From positions 267,134 to 331,133 of the forward strand of contig NZ_LUAV01000012.1 in NCBI RefSeq assembly GCF_002078505.1: a stretch of 64,000 bases of DNA. The letters are read 5' to 3'. This document shows positions 18,199 through 26,901 of the stretch, piece by piece (the first letter of the stretch is position 1; the number at the start of each line of letters is the position of its first letter). The notes beneath the pieces are model-generated. The model was not told the DNA's origin and searched no databases. It saw only the letters and a program-made list of their open reading frames with translations. The stretch comes from Ensifer aridi. Its GTDB lineage: Bacteria; Pseudomonadota; Alphaproteobacteria; Rhizobiales; Rhizobiaceae. Both the position numbers and the translations under genes were made by a program.

Positions 18199-18501
18199 GG
18201 CTTCCTCCCTTGAAGAAAACAGCACTCCAATTGCTGTGGGAGATAGGGTGAAGCCGAATGCGGATCTCCGATAGACGCCCTCGGCAGCCCGCAGCAGCAT
18301 CTGTCTCAGAATTGCGACAGGTCGGCTTCACGTGCCATGCTGCGGCGCAGCAACGGTCCAGATTGTGAGTGTTCTTCGGGCCTGTCCGCCCCTCGCCCGC
18401 CTAATGGTACTTCTCCTCGCAGAAGAGGCGAAGCGGGAGACACCCCGCTTGCTCTTCCCGCATGCCGGGCCGGAGCTAAGGCATTTCTCGCGCCGCACCG
18501 C
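18199..18501. other. Control region between the GAF-Fis regulator gene and ALDH
   Basis: A 303 bp gap with no gene. It holds the inverted repeat at 18301-18320, about 105 bp upstream of the ALDH start. A weak TGG...TTTC arrangement about 20 bp upstream of the ALDH start is a poor match to a sigma-54 promoter. Confidence 0.4.
18301..18320. promoter_or_regulatory. Candidate operator for the GAF-Fis regulator
   Basis: CTGTCTCAGAATTGCGACAG reads as two inverted half-sites of the form CTGTC(T/G)CA. Regulators of the AcoR type are reported to bind TGTC...GACA dyads, and the site lies between the regulator gene and its presumed target. Binding is inferred. Confidence 0.45.
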
Positions 18502-19458
18502 TCAGTTCAATGAAAGCCGCTTCATCTTGCGGTACAGCGTGGCGCGGCTGATGCCGAGAAGGTCGGCGGCCATCGAGACATTGCCGTTGGTGCGCGACAG
18601 CACACGGCGGAGCGCCGCCCTCTCGGCATCCGGCAATTCCGCGCCCTCGCGCGGCGAATCTTCCTGAAGCAGGTCGGAGGCGGGCACGCCGGCGGCAATG
18701 CGCTTGTCGTCGAGCCCGAGGCATAGCCGGGCCGCCCGTGTCGCGCCGAGCACCAGGTCATCGCGGTCAACCGCAAGAAGCGCCGGTCCGGCGCGGTCGA
18801 CCGGGACCAGCACGATGCGGGCACCGGCAAAGGCCCGGCGGAACAGGTTGGCCTCGATGCGGGCCGCCGCGTCGCGCACCGCCTGTGAAAGGATCGACAC
18901 GATCGCCTCCGAGGCATCGTCACGGCACGTGGAGATATCGATCGCTGCCGCAAGGCGCCCGACTTCGTCGCGGATCGGCGCGGTCGCGCAACTCAAGCCG
19001 ATATTGCGGCTGAGAAAATGCTGGTCGCGCTGGATCACGACCGCGCGCTCGTCGGCGATAGCGGTACCGATGCCGTTGGTTCCGACACTCGCCTCGCTCC
19101 AGATGGTGCCCGACCAGAGCCCGACGCCGCGGAAATCCGCATCGTCACCGCCGGCGCCGCGGCGTTCGAGGGCGACACCCTTCTCATCCGTCAGCAGAAG
19201 GCAGCAGCCGGCCTTGCCGACGATGGCGAACAGCCGGTCAAGCTCGCCGGCTGCCTCGGCGATCAACACCCCGGAGCGCTCGCGCGCCCCCAGCAATTCG
19301 CTCTCGCTCAGGCGCCAAGGCAATCGCGCTTCCTCAGGAGCGAGACCATGAAGGGTCATGCAGCGGCGCCACGAGGCGGCAACGGGCGAACTGGCAGCCA
19401 GCGAAGACTGATGCGCGATCTTATAGACGCGTTCGGTATGATCCCTGGCTGACGGCAT
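18502..19458 (-). CDS. AcoR-like GAF-Fis regulator lacking an AAA+ domain
   Basis: A 318-residue transcription regulator. The N-terminal sensor/GAF region contains EASVGTNGIGTAI, the hallmark of AcoR-type activators of alcohol/acetoin metabolism. The C-terminus is a Fis-type helix-turn-helix (NVSMAADLLGISRATLYRKM). The central AAA+ sigma-54-interacting domain of AcoR (Walker A, GAFTGA) is missing, and the protein is half the usual length without any sign of a deletion scar. It is upstream of and codirectional with the ALDH/DUF779 genes, its probable targets. Without the AAA+ domain it may act on sigma-70 promoters or as a repressor. Confidence 0.83.
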   Translation of the reverse strand: MPSARDHTERVYKIAHQSSLAASSPVAASWRRCMTLHGLAPEEARLPWRLSESELLGARERSGVLIAEAAGELDRLFAIVGKAGCCLLLTDEKGVALERRGAGGDDADFRGVGLWSGTIWSEASVGTNGIGTAIADERAVVIQRDQHFLSRNIGLSCATAPIRDEVGRLAAAIDISTCRDDASEAIVSILSQAVRDAAARIEANLFRRAFAGARIVLVPVDRAGPALLAVDRDDLVLGATRAARLCLGLDDKRIAAGVPASDLLQEDSPREGAELPDAERAALRRVLSRTNGNVSMAADLLGISRATLYRKMKRLSLN

Positions 19459-19611
19459 TCGCTCCCTCCCTGAAGCGTCCCCTTCCGCGGCACAGGCGTC
19501 GACCTTCCGCTCGGCGCACTGCTTCGAACGACACTATACGCATTGCTCGTGCGACAGGTCCACCTAGACAAAGGTCACGCACAGGCCCGACGGTATCGAC
19601 AGAGCGAGCGG

Positions 19612-20865
19612 ATGTGCTACTCGATCGACACACCTCCCGCGACTCACCCGCGAGATCCGCTCCAAACATCGAAACTGTCCGCTATGCTTCGCGACTTTTC
19701 CGCTCAAAGCCTCTTCATGGGCGCCCTGATTGCCTTCGTCGGCTTTGCCAGCTCTTTCGCCGTCGTTCTTCACGGCCTCACCGGCGTCGGCGCGAGCGAG
19801 GCGCAGGCGGCGTCGGGCTTGATGGCACTATCGATCTCCATGGGCCTCTGCGCCATCGTCATCAGCGCCGTCACGCGGCTCCCCGTCAGCATTGCCTGGT
19901 CGACGCCGGGTGCGGCCTTGCTGGCGAGTTCGGGCAGCGTCGAAGGCGGCTTCAACGCCGCCGTCGGCGCGTTCCTCGTCTGCGGCGTGCTCATCATCGT
20001 CGCCGGCCTCTGGAAGCCGCTCGGCAGGACGGTCTCTTCCATTCCCCCGGCCCTTGCCAATGCGATGCTTGCCGGTGTGCTCCTGAGCCTCTGCTTCGCG
20101 CCGGTGAAGGCGATCGCTTTCAATCCGCTCTTCGGCCTGCCCATCGTTCTGGCCTGGGCCGTCATCGGCAGCATCAACAGGCTTTATGCAGTGCCGGCGG
20201 CGCTGCTTACCTTCGGCCTCGTCATCGCGCTCGGCGTCGAAATGCCGGAGGGCGCCCTTGCGGGCCTCTCCGCCGCGCTTGTTCCCAGGATCGAGTTCGT
20301 CCCGCCCGTCTTCGACGCCGCTGCGATGGTGAGCATCGCGCTGCCGCTTTTCATCGTGACCATGGCGTCGCAGAACATTCCCGGAATCGCGGTGCTCAAG
20401 GTCAACGACTACCATCCGGATCCGGGACCGCTCTTCGCCACGACCGGTCTCTTCTCGATGCTGAGCGCTCCTTTCGGCGGGCATGCCGTCAATCTTGCGG
20501 CGATCACCGCGGCCATGTGCGCCGGCTCCGACTCCCATCCTGACCGCACACGCCGCTATTGGTCTGCGATCAACGCCGGCATTGCCTACATCATCCTCGG
20601 CCTGCTTGCCGGCGTCGTGACGACCTTCGTCAGCCTCGCGCCGCCGGTGCTGATCCAGGCGGTTGCCGGTCTTGCGCTGATCGGCGCATTTTCGAGCTCG
20701 GCCATGGCCGCCTTCGCGGAGGCCGAGACGCGCGAGGCGGCCGCCATCACCTTCCTCGTCACGGCATCGGGCGTCAGTTTCGCCGGCGTCTCCGGCGCCT
20801 TCTGGGGGCTCGTCGCCGGCGGCCTCATGCTTGGGCTTGCCCGCGTCGCCAAACGGAAGGCATGA
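19612..20865 (+). CDS. benE: BenE-family benzoate/H+ symporter
   Basis: A hydrophobic 417-residue membrane protein of the BenE family, with about 11-12 membrane segments and the conserved blocks ALSISMGLCAIVISAVTRLP, SIAWSTPGAALLAS and PFGGHAVNLAAITAA. BenE proteins are proposed benzoate-proton symporters. No benzoate-degradation genes are nearby, so the substrate is uncertain. I prefer ATG 19612 (purine-rich GAGCGAGCGG upstream); ATG 19684 would give 393 residues, closer to the family core. Confidence 0.85.
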   Translation: MCYSIDTPPATHPRDPLQTSKLSAMLRDFSAQSLFMGALIAFVGFASSFAVVLHGLTGVGASEAQAASGLMALSISMGLCAIVISAVTRLPVSIAWSTPGAALLASSGSVEGGFNAAVGAFLVCGVLIIVAGLWKPLGRTVSSIPPALANAMLAGVLLSLCFAPVKAIAFNPLFGLPIVLAWAVIGSINRLYAVPAALLTFGLVIALGVEMPEGALAGLSAALVPRIEFVPPVFDAAAMVSIALPLFIVTMASQNIPGIAVLKVNDYHPDPGPLFATTGLFSMLSAPFGGHAVNLAAITAAMCAGSDSHPDRTRRYWSAINAGIAYIILGLLAGVVTTFVSLAPPVLIQAVAGLALIGAFSSSAMAAFAEAETREAAAITFLVTASGVSFAGVSGAFWGLVAGGLMLGLARVAKRKA

Positions 20866-20943
20866 TCGGCCGCGCCTTGCATTTACGCTCGTTCTCGGCT
20901 ATGGACCCCGCGTCCGCGCAGACACCCTTGGAGGCACCGCGGA

Positions 20944-20971
20944 TGAAGCCGCCTCGCGGCTTCAGGTTTTT
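20944..20971 (+). terminator. Rho-independent terminator after benE
   Basis: The 9 bp stem tgaagccgc-ctc-gcggcttca is followed by ggttttt. A second hairpin tccgcc-cttt-ggcgga (20971-20986) lies just downstream, so the pair could alternatively be part of an rplY leader. Confidence 0.65.
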
Positions 20972-21018
20972 CCGCCCTTTGGCGGACGAACTCTCCAAAT
21001 AACTAGAAAGGTCTACCC

Positions 21019-21630
21019 ATGAGCCAATCTTACGAGCTCAAGGCCGAGACGCGCGAACGGGTTGGTAAGGGGTCCTCCCGCGAACTTCGCCGCAACGGTC
21101 TTATCCCGGCTGTCATCTATGGTGACAGGCAGCCCCCGCTTTCCATCGCGCTGTCCACCAAGGAAGTGACGATGAAGATCCACGCCGGCGGTTTCATGAC
21201 CACCGTTGCGACGATCGACGTCAACGGCGAGAAGATTCGCGTCCTTCCGAAGGACTATCAGCTCGATCCGGTCCGTGACTTCACGATGCATGTCGACTTC
21301 CTGCGCGTCTCGAAGGGCAGCCAGGTTTCCGTCCAGGTTCCGGTTCACTTCGAAAACGAAGAGAAGTCCCCGGGCCTCAAGCGGGGCGGCGCGCTGAACA
21401 TCGTTCGCCATGAAGTCGAGCTTAACGTCTCCGCCGACAGCATTCCGGAATTCCTGACCGTCGACCTAACCGGTCTCAACATCGGCGACACGGTCCACAT
21501 CTCGGATATCAAGCTTCCGGCAGGCGCGACCCCGGTCATCGCCGATCGCGACTTCACAGTCGCGACGATCACCGGCCGCGCGCAGGAAGCCGAAGAGACC
21601 GAAGAAACCGAGGGCGAAGCGGAGGCTTGA
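21019..21630 (+). CDS. rplY: 50S ribosomal protein L25/general stress protein Ctc
   Basis: A 203-residue protein of the long L25 (CTC/TL5) form: an N-terminal L25 domain that binds 5S rRNA (about 1-95, [20 protein letters not shown]), a C-terminal beta domain (about 100-190) and an acidic Glu-rich tail. The ATG is preceded by GAAAGG. A strong terminator follows 50 bp after the stop, so it is probably monocistronic. In many Rhizobiales pth is the next gene; here two other genes and a repeat lie between. Confidence 0.95.
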   Translation: MSQSYELKAETRERVGKGSSRELRRNGLIPAVIYGDRQPPLSIALSTKEVTMKIHAGGFMTTVATIDVNGEKIRVLPKDYQLDPVRDFTMHVDFLRVSKGSQVSVQVPVHFENEEKSPGLKRGGALNIVRHEVELNVSADSIPEFLTVDLTGLNIGDTVHISDIKLPAGATPVIADRDFTVATITGRAQEAEETEETEGEAEA

Positions 21631-21680
21631 TGCCCGCTTTCCCGCGGCTACAGTAGCGTGCCGCTTCTCAATGAAAATAA

Positions 21681-21714
21681 CCCGTCCCACGTCCCGTGGG
21701 ACGGGTTTTCTTTT
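21681..21714 (+). terminator. Rho-independent terminator of rplY
   Basis: An 11 bp GC-rich stem, cccgtcccacg/cgtgggacggg, followed by ttttctttt. It is the best canonical terminator in the window. Confidence 0.9.
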
Positions 21715-21857
21715 GCTCGCGGCGTCCAAGAATTCTGGCCGGAGCACAATCACTGGTAGCACACGGGCCCTCGTGAAAACTCGCGATGCAACTTCAACAA
21801 CATTTAAGGTTTTGATGATGTTCTGCACTGGGGAGAAACCGGTGGCAGTCCAAGAGC

Positions 21858-24272
21858 ATGCGAAACGAACAAGACGATAACGCCCGCCGACGGAAGCGTC
21901 CGGTGATGCATTCGGTGGAGAATCGTTTCATTGCGATCATCTGCTGCGCGATGCTCGTATTCGTCGCGCCGCTGCTCGCTCTTTTCCTGACCATATCGAG
22001 CGAACGCGTCGCCCGCGAGCGACTGCACAACGTCGAGCTTTTGACTGAGGCGAGCGGCGAGGCTCTCGCCAAGCCGATCTGGGACTTCGACGAGGAGGCT
22101 ATCGCAAGGATCGCCCGCTCGCTGATGAACGCGACAGACATCGAGGCCGTCGTCATCCGCGACCCGGCGGGCAGCATACTCGCCCGCTTGCCGGCGGAGC
22201 CCAGCGCCGGGACGGCCGCATACCACTCCCTGAAGACCGTCATCTCTCACGACGGCGTCGATGGTCCCAAGTCGGTCGGCACGCTCGAAGTCCTCGTTCC
22301 CGCGTTGGGTCCCCTCTCGCGCTTCAGCAAGGACGAGTGGGCGATCCTCGGCATTCTTCTGTTCGCCGTGGCGACCGTCTTTGCGGCGGCCCTGGTCGGC
22401 AACCGTCTAACCGTGATCCGTCCGCTGATGCGGCTGACGGCCGCGATCGAGGCAACGGGGCGGCTCGGATCACGACACCGGGTCGACTGGAGCTCGGATG
22501 ACGAGATGGGTGCGCTTGCCGCCAACTTCAACGCGATGCAGGATCGGCTTGAACGCGAGGAGAAGGAGCTGAAGATCGCACACCGGCGGGCGACCGAGAT
22601 CTACGATCTGACGCCGGCCATGCTCTTTTCGCTCGACGCCGAAAATCGACTGATCGCCGTCAGCGACTATTGGCTGCTGGCGACGGGCTACGCTCGGGAC
22701 GAGGTCATCGGCCGAGGCTTCGCCGATTTCGTCGACCCGAGTTGGCACGAAGCCTACCGCTTGCGTGCAAAGGCAATCGCCTCGGGCAGCGACACGATCA
22801 GCGAAGTCACGCTCCCCTTCCGCAAGGCCAACGGCGAATTCATGACCGCGCTGATCCTCGAAACGGAAACCGGCCGCGATGGGCTCTCGCTTTCCGTAAT
22901 GACCGACGTGACGGCCTTGAAGCAGGCGGAAAGCCGCAACCATGCCCAGGCGATCACCGACCATCTGACCGGTCTCCTCAACCGTCAGGGTTTCGAAAGC
23001 GCGCTTGATGAGGCGATCCGCAGCGCCGACGAATGTGGCATGCAACTCGCCTGCCTGTTCATCGATCTCGATCGGTTCAAATGGATCAACGACAATTTCG
23101 GCCATGCCGCCGGTGATGCCGTGCTGCGCCAGACGGTAGAACTGATCCGCGCGAAACTCGGGCCTGCGGACGTGATGGCGCGTCTCGGCGGCGACGAATT
23201 CGCCATCCTTATTGCGGCAACGGACGTTATCGCCCTTGCGAGCGAGATCGGCGAGCGCGTCGGCGAGGCCCTGCGCGAGCCGATGCCGGTGGAGAGCAAC
23301 GAGTTGTCGGTCAGCGCGAGCATCGGCCTCGCCGTCTACCCGACGCATGCCGCCAGCGCCTCGGACCTCCTGCTCAAGGCCGACATGGCCATGTATGCGC
23401 GCAAGCGCGACGGCAAGAACGGCCTGCAGATTTTCGACACGGGCATGCTCGACACGGCGCGCGAGCGCCACGAGATCGAGCAGTGCATCGAGGCGGGCCT
23501 GAAGGAGGACTGGTTCGAGGCTTGGCTGCAGCCGATCGTTAGTCTGGCCGACGGCCGCATCATCGGCTTCGAGGCGCTCGTAAGGCTGGACCATCCGGAA
23601 AAGGGCCTCATGCCGCCCGGCAAGATCATCGGCATCGCAGAGGAGACGGGCACTATCAGTCGCATCGGCGACCGGGTGTTGGAGAAGGCCATTCGTCACC
23701 TTGCAGCGATCTCCGCGCTCGATGGGACGCAGGACACCTATCTGGCCGTGAACTTCTCGCCGCTGCAGTTCGAGCTCACGCTCGCCCACAGGCTCGCAGC
23801 ACTCCTGCTCAAGCATCATATTTCCCCCCGCCGGATCGTCATCGAGATCACCGAGGCGGTGCTGATGCTCGACAATCCCGAAGTCCATGCGGTGCTGAAG
23901 CAGCTCAGCGAATTCGGCTGCCGTATCGCACTTGACGACTTCGGCACCGGTTATTCGTCGCTCAGCTACCTCAACCGTTTCCCCGTTGACATCGTCAAGA
24001 TCGACCAGTCTTTCACGCGCTCGCTGAACTCCAATGCCGCCGACGTTCGGCGTAAGAGCAGGATGCTCATCAAGGGCATCCGCACCATCTCGCACCAGAT
24101 GGGCTGCACCGTCGTCGCCGAAGGTATCGAAACGGAGGATCAATGGCAGCTTTTGCGCAAGCTTGGCGTGGATAATGGCCAAGGCTACCTCTTCAGCCGG
24201 CCCATGCCGGTCGATGGCATGCTGGCCATGCTGGAGAGCGAATCGGAAGCCAAGGCGAGCAATCAGGGATAG
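21858..24272 (+). CDS. Membrane PAS-GGDEF-EAL cyclic-di-GMP protein
   Basis: An 804-residue bifunctional-type c-di-GMP protein. Order: membrane segment (about 24-46), extracytoplasmic region, second membrane segment (about 156-178), HAMP (about 180-235), PAS (about 240-350), GGDEF (about 360-515) and EAL (about 525-785). GGDEF is intact (RLGGDEFAI), but the RxxD inhibitory site reads GPAD, so product inhibition is probably lost. In the EAL domain EAL, VNFS, ITE, DDFGTGYS, VKID and AEGIE are all present, so phosphodiesterase activity is expected. It is 34 bp upstream of a periplasmic binding protein gene, which may feed it a signal. Confidence 0.92.
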   Translation: MRNEQDDNARRRKRPVMHSVENRFIAIICCAMLVFVAPLLALFLTISSERVARERLHNVELLTEASGEALAKPIWDFDEEAIARIARSLMNATDIEAVVIRDPAGSILARLPAEPSAGTAAYHSLKTVISHDGVDGPKSVGTLEVLVPALGPLSRFSKDEWAILGILLFAVATVFAAALVGNRLTVIRPLMRLTAAIEATGRLGSRHRVDWSSDDEMGALAANFNAMQDRLEREEKELKIAHRRATEIYDLTPAMLFSLDAENRLIAVSDYWLLATGYARDEVIGRGFADFVDPSWHEAYRLRAKAIASGSDTISEVTLPFRKANGEFMTALILETETGRDGLSLSVMTDVTALKQAESRNHAQAITDHLTGLLNRQGFESALDEAIRSADECGMQLACLFIDLDRFKWINDNFGHAAGDAVLRQTVELIRAKLGPADVMARLGGDEFAILIAATDVIALASEIGERVGEALREPMPVESNELSVSASIGLAVYPTHAASASDLLLKADMAMYARKRDGKNGLQIFDTGMLDTARERHEIEQCIEAGLKEDWFEAWLQPIVSLADGRIIGFEALVRLDHPEKGLMPPGKIIGIAEETGTISRIGDRVLEKAIRHLAAISALDGTQDTYLAVNFSPLQFELTLAHRLAALLLKHHISPRRIVIEITEAVLMLDNPEVHAVLKQLSEFGCRIALDDFGTGYSSLSYLNRFPVDIVKIDQSFTRSLNSNAADVRRKSRMLIKGIRTISHQMGCTVVAEGIETEDQWQLLRKLGVDNGQGYLFSRPMPVDGMLAMLESESEAKASNQG

Positions 24273-24306
24273 GGCCGGATGAAGAGCGGCCCGGAAGGAG
24301 AATGGC

Positions 24307-25041
24307 GTGAAGCATTGGATCCTGGCACTCTTCCTTGCTCTTTCCTCCGCCGCCGATGCCGAGACGATCCATTTCCTCACCGAGGAATATCCTCCCTATA
24401 ATTTCTCCGGCGAAAACGGTCCGAGCGGAGCCTCGGTCGACCAGGTCGCGCTAATCATGAACACGCTCGACCTGCCCTACGAGATCAACATCCTGCCGTG
24501 GGCGCGCGCCTTCGCGCTGGCTGAGAACCAACCTCACCATTGCGTCTTCACCGCCGGCCACGACGCCGCGCGGGACGGCAAGTTCAAATGGGTCGAGCCG
24601 CTTCTCGTCGATCACATGATCATGGTGCGCCACAAGGAATCCGCTGTCGCGCCGCAATCGCTTCAGGAGGCGAAGCAGTTCGTGATCGGAACACAGCGCG
24701 AGGATTTCTCCGCCGGATACCTGAAGGAACGCGGCTTTCAGAGGATCGACTATGCCGCCAGTCTCGACTCCACATTGAAGAAGCTGATCGCCGGCCGCAT
24801 CGATTTGATGATGACCTCAGAAAAGACCTTCGAGAGCATGCGGACCGACGGAAAGCCGATCGAGGCGGCGCTGGTGCTTGAAGGCAAGCAGTACGGAATT
24901 GCCTGCCACAAGGACATGGCAGGCGAGACCATCGCCCGTATGCAGACCGAACTCGACCGTCTCATTGCCGACGGAACGCAGGACCGGATCTTCGAGCGCT
25001 ACGGCCTGCGCCCGAACCGGATCGAACAGGCGGCGAAATAG
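24307..25041 (+). CDS. Periplasmic solute-binding protein (SBP_bac_3 type)
   Basis: A 244-residue secreted protein. It has a short signal peptide (MKHWILALFLALSSAADA) followed by a bilobed amino-acid-binding-type fold (TIHFLTEEYPPYNFSGENG). It starts with GTG, preceded by GGAAGGAG. No ABC permease or ATPase genes adjoin, and it lies 34 bp after the GGDEF-EAL gene, so it more likely serves sensing than uptake. The ligand is unknown. Confidence 0.83.
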   Translation: MKHWILALFLALSSAADAETIHFLTEEYPPYNFSGENGPSGASVDQVALIMNTLDLPYEINILPWARAFALAENQPHHCVFTAGHDAARDGKFKWVEPLLVDHMIMVRHKESAVAPQSLQEAKQFVIGTQREDFSAGYLKERGFQRIDYAASLDSTLKKLIAGRIDLMMTSEKTFESMRTDGKPIEAALVLEGKQYGIACHKDMAGETIARMQTELDRLIADGTQDRIFERYGLRPNRIEQAAK

Positions 25042-25096
25042 CCATTGACTTTGGCTGGGCGGCGATGATTTTGGGGTGAATAGCGGATGTGGTGGA

Positions 25097-25230
25097 ATTG
25101 CCCCTCTCCTCGGGTTTAACCCGAGGACTAACCTCTCCCCCGCGCGCGGGAGAGAGGGGACTGGGAGAGCGCGGCGTGCCCCTTCTCCCCGCCTGGGGGG
25201 AGAAGGTCGCGGCAGCGGGATGAGGGGCAA
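25097..25230. repeat. Composite repeat (cccctctcctcgggtttaacccgaggac type), copy 1
   Basis: About 135 bp of short GC-rich inverted repeats: cctcgggttt/aacccgagg, ctctcccc...gggagag and ccttctcccc...ggggagaagg, ending in gatgaggggcaa. The outer ends gcccctc/gaggggc are themselves inverted. A second copy in the opposite orientation lies at 45950-46086. No transposase is present. Confidence 0.75.
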
Positions 25231-25287
25231 CGGGCCTCCCCGCCACATCTCGCCTCATGGAGCAAAGCGCATCAGGAGCTTGCCGAT

Positions 25288-26007
25288 ATGCTGATCATCG
25301 CGGGACTTGGCAATCCGGGTCCGAAATACGCCGGCAATCGCCACAATATCGGTTTCATGGCGATCGATGCCATCCAGCGGCGTCACGGCTTCTCCTCCTG
25401 GTCGAAGAAGTTCAAGTCGGAGATTGCCGAAGGCGAGATCGGCGGCGAGCGCGTCCTGCTGATGAAGCCGCAGACCTTCATGAATCTTTCCGGCGAAGCC
25501 GTGGGCGACGCCATGCGCTTCTACAAGCTTCACCCCCAGAACATCATCGTCATCTATGACGAGCTGGACCTGCCCGCCGGCAAGGCGCGGATCAAGACCG
25601 GCGGCGGACACGGCGGACACAACGGCATCAAGTCGATCGACGCCCATTGCGGCAAGGATTACCGCCGCCTGCGGCTCGGCATCGGCCATCCGGGCGTCAA
25701 GGACCTCGTGCATGCGCATGTGCTCGGCGATTTCGCCAAAGCCGATCAGGCGTGGCTTTCGCCCCTCCTGGACACGCTTGCCGACAATGCCGGCATGCTG
25801 GTCAAGGGTGAGGACTCGCAGCTCATGAACAAGATCGCGCTGGCGACCGGCGGCAAGCCGGAGGCGGAAAAGCCTGAGGCTCCGAAGAAACAGCCGGCGC
25901 AGTCCCATATCCACCAGGCGCGCGCAGCGGCCCAGCCGAAGAAACTCCCGGCAACCGGCCCCATGGCCGACATGCTGAAGAAGATGTTCGGCTCGAAAGG
26001 GGATTAG
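25288..26007 (+). CDS. pth: Peptidyl-tRNA hydrolase
   Basis: A 239-residue enzyme that releases tRNA from stalled peptidyl-tRNA. The N-terminal [18 protein letters not shown] contains the substrate-binding Asn and catalytic His19. [17 protein letters not shown] and [12 protein letters not shown] follow. About 45 residues of Lys/Ala/Pro/Gln-rich sequence extend past the usual ~195-residue domain, as in other Rhizobiales. The 3' end overlaps the convergent small gene by 4 bp. Confidence 0.95.
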   Translation: MLIIAGLGNPGPKYAGNRHNIGFMAIDAIQRRHGFSSWSKKFKSEIAEGEIGGERVLLMKPQTFMNLSGEAVGDAMRFYKLHPQNIIVIYDELDLPAGKARIKTGGGHGGHNGIKSIDAHCGKDYRRLRLGIGHPGVKDLVHAHVLGDFAKADQAWLSPLLDTLADNAGMLVKGEDSQLMNKIALATGGKPEAEKPEAPKKQPAQSHIHQARAAAQPKKLPATGPMADMLKKMFGSKGD

Positions 26008-26294
26008 CGCTGGATGATAAACGTGCGCGGTCTTCCACCCGCCATATCGCGATAGGATGTAGGAACTCCCGCAGCTTCGTGGAACCGGGCAAGCCGATCG
26101 AGCCAGAGAGCCAGATCCTCCGGGATTTCCGCGTGGCCGCTCTCGAGCGCTTCAACCCAGGAGAGCTGGCATTGAAGCGCGGATGTGAGGTCGATTGTCG
26201 TCCACCGCAAAAGGGCGAGGCATTCAGCAAAACGTTCGGGTGTCATCGGTGCAGTTTTCAGCATTGATGAGGGACTGTGCACTGAACAGTGCAT
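26004..26294 (-). CDS. Small hypothetical protein, helix-turn-helix-like
   Basis: A 96-residue protein. The central part ([14 protein letters not shown] and [15 protein letters not shown]) looks like a Cro/XRE-type helix-turn-helix, but key positions are degenerate. The first ATG is used because AAGGA lies just before it; later ATGs at 26264 or 26246 have no clear ribosome site. It converges on pth with a 4 bp overlap. The function is unknown. Confidence 0.55.
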   Translation of the reverse strand: MHCSVHSPSSMLKTAPMTPERFAECLALLRWTTIDLTSALQCQLSWVEALESGHAEIPEDLALWLDRLARFHEAAGVPTSYRDMAGGRPRTFIIQR

Positions 26295-26407
26295 ATGTCC
26301 TTTTTATCGCTCCGCGACTTTGCCAGGCGTTCCGCCGGTAACAGTCACATCGCTCGACGGGCCCGGTCTTGAGGCAGTGATCTTAGCCCAGCCCAAAGCG
26401 AGAATTG

Positions 26408-26719
26408 TCATTCCTCCGGCTCTGTCGTGAACAAGAGCGGGAAGCCCGCTTCCTTGCCGAGGTCGGTCGCCTCCTTGGCCTTGGTTTCGGCCACGTCCTT
26501 GGCGCAGATCACGACGACCGAGGTGCCGAGCTTGTGCGCCGTCATCATCACCCGGTAACCGGTTTCCTCGCTCATCCGGAAGACGGCCTTCAGCACCATC
26601 ACGACGAATTCGCGCGGCGTGTAATCGTCATTGACGAGGATGACCTTATAGAGCTTCGGCCGTTCGAGCTTCGGCTTCGCCCTCGTTTTGCGCTTTGCGG
26701 CAACGTCATTGTCACTCAT
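26408..26719 (-). CDS. clpS: ATP-dependent Clp protease adaptor ClpS
   Basis: A 103-residue adaptor that delivers N-degron substrates to ClpAP. The core VILVNDDYTPREFVVMVLK, with the Asp residues that bind the N-terminal residue, is present, as is the C-terminal TKAKEATDLGKEAGFPL. Many Rhizobiales carry two ClpS paralogues; since clpA is not adjacent, this may be the second type (ClpS2), which is an inference. The ATG is set by the conserved length; a 20-residue extension of the frame is not conserved. Transcribed divergently from ychF. Confidence 0.92.
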   Translation of the reverse strand: MSDNDVAAKRKTRAKPKLERPKLYKVILVNDDYTPREFVVMVLKAVFRMSEETGYRVMMTAHKLGTSVVVICAKDVAETKAKEATDLGKEAGFPLLFTTEPEE

Positions 26720-26901
26720 CGGAAATCCGCCGTTGATGACATGAACAGGCAACCAATATTGCGCTCCGATCAAAGGCATTCAAGGGAAACCCAGCGGCCA
26801 ACGGGATGTGAACACATTGCGATATGCGGGAAGAGCTTGACCGCTCCTCTCCTTTATCCCATAGCCACGCCCAAGCGATTTCAGGAACGACAGGTTTAGC
26901 C

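Noticed and set aside
16549..18213. A 554-codon plus-strand frame
   Set aside because: Antisense to the aldehyde dehydrogenase and DUF779 genes; its translation is Arg/Asp/Gly-rich and shows no domain.
22470..24380. A 636-codon minus-strand frame
   Set aside because: Mirror of the GGDEF-EAL gene, whose motifs are intact on the plus strand.
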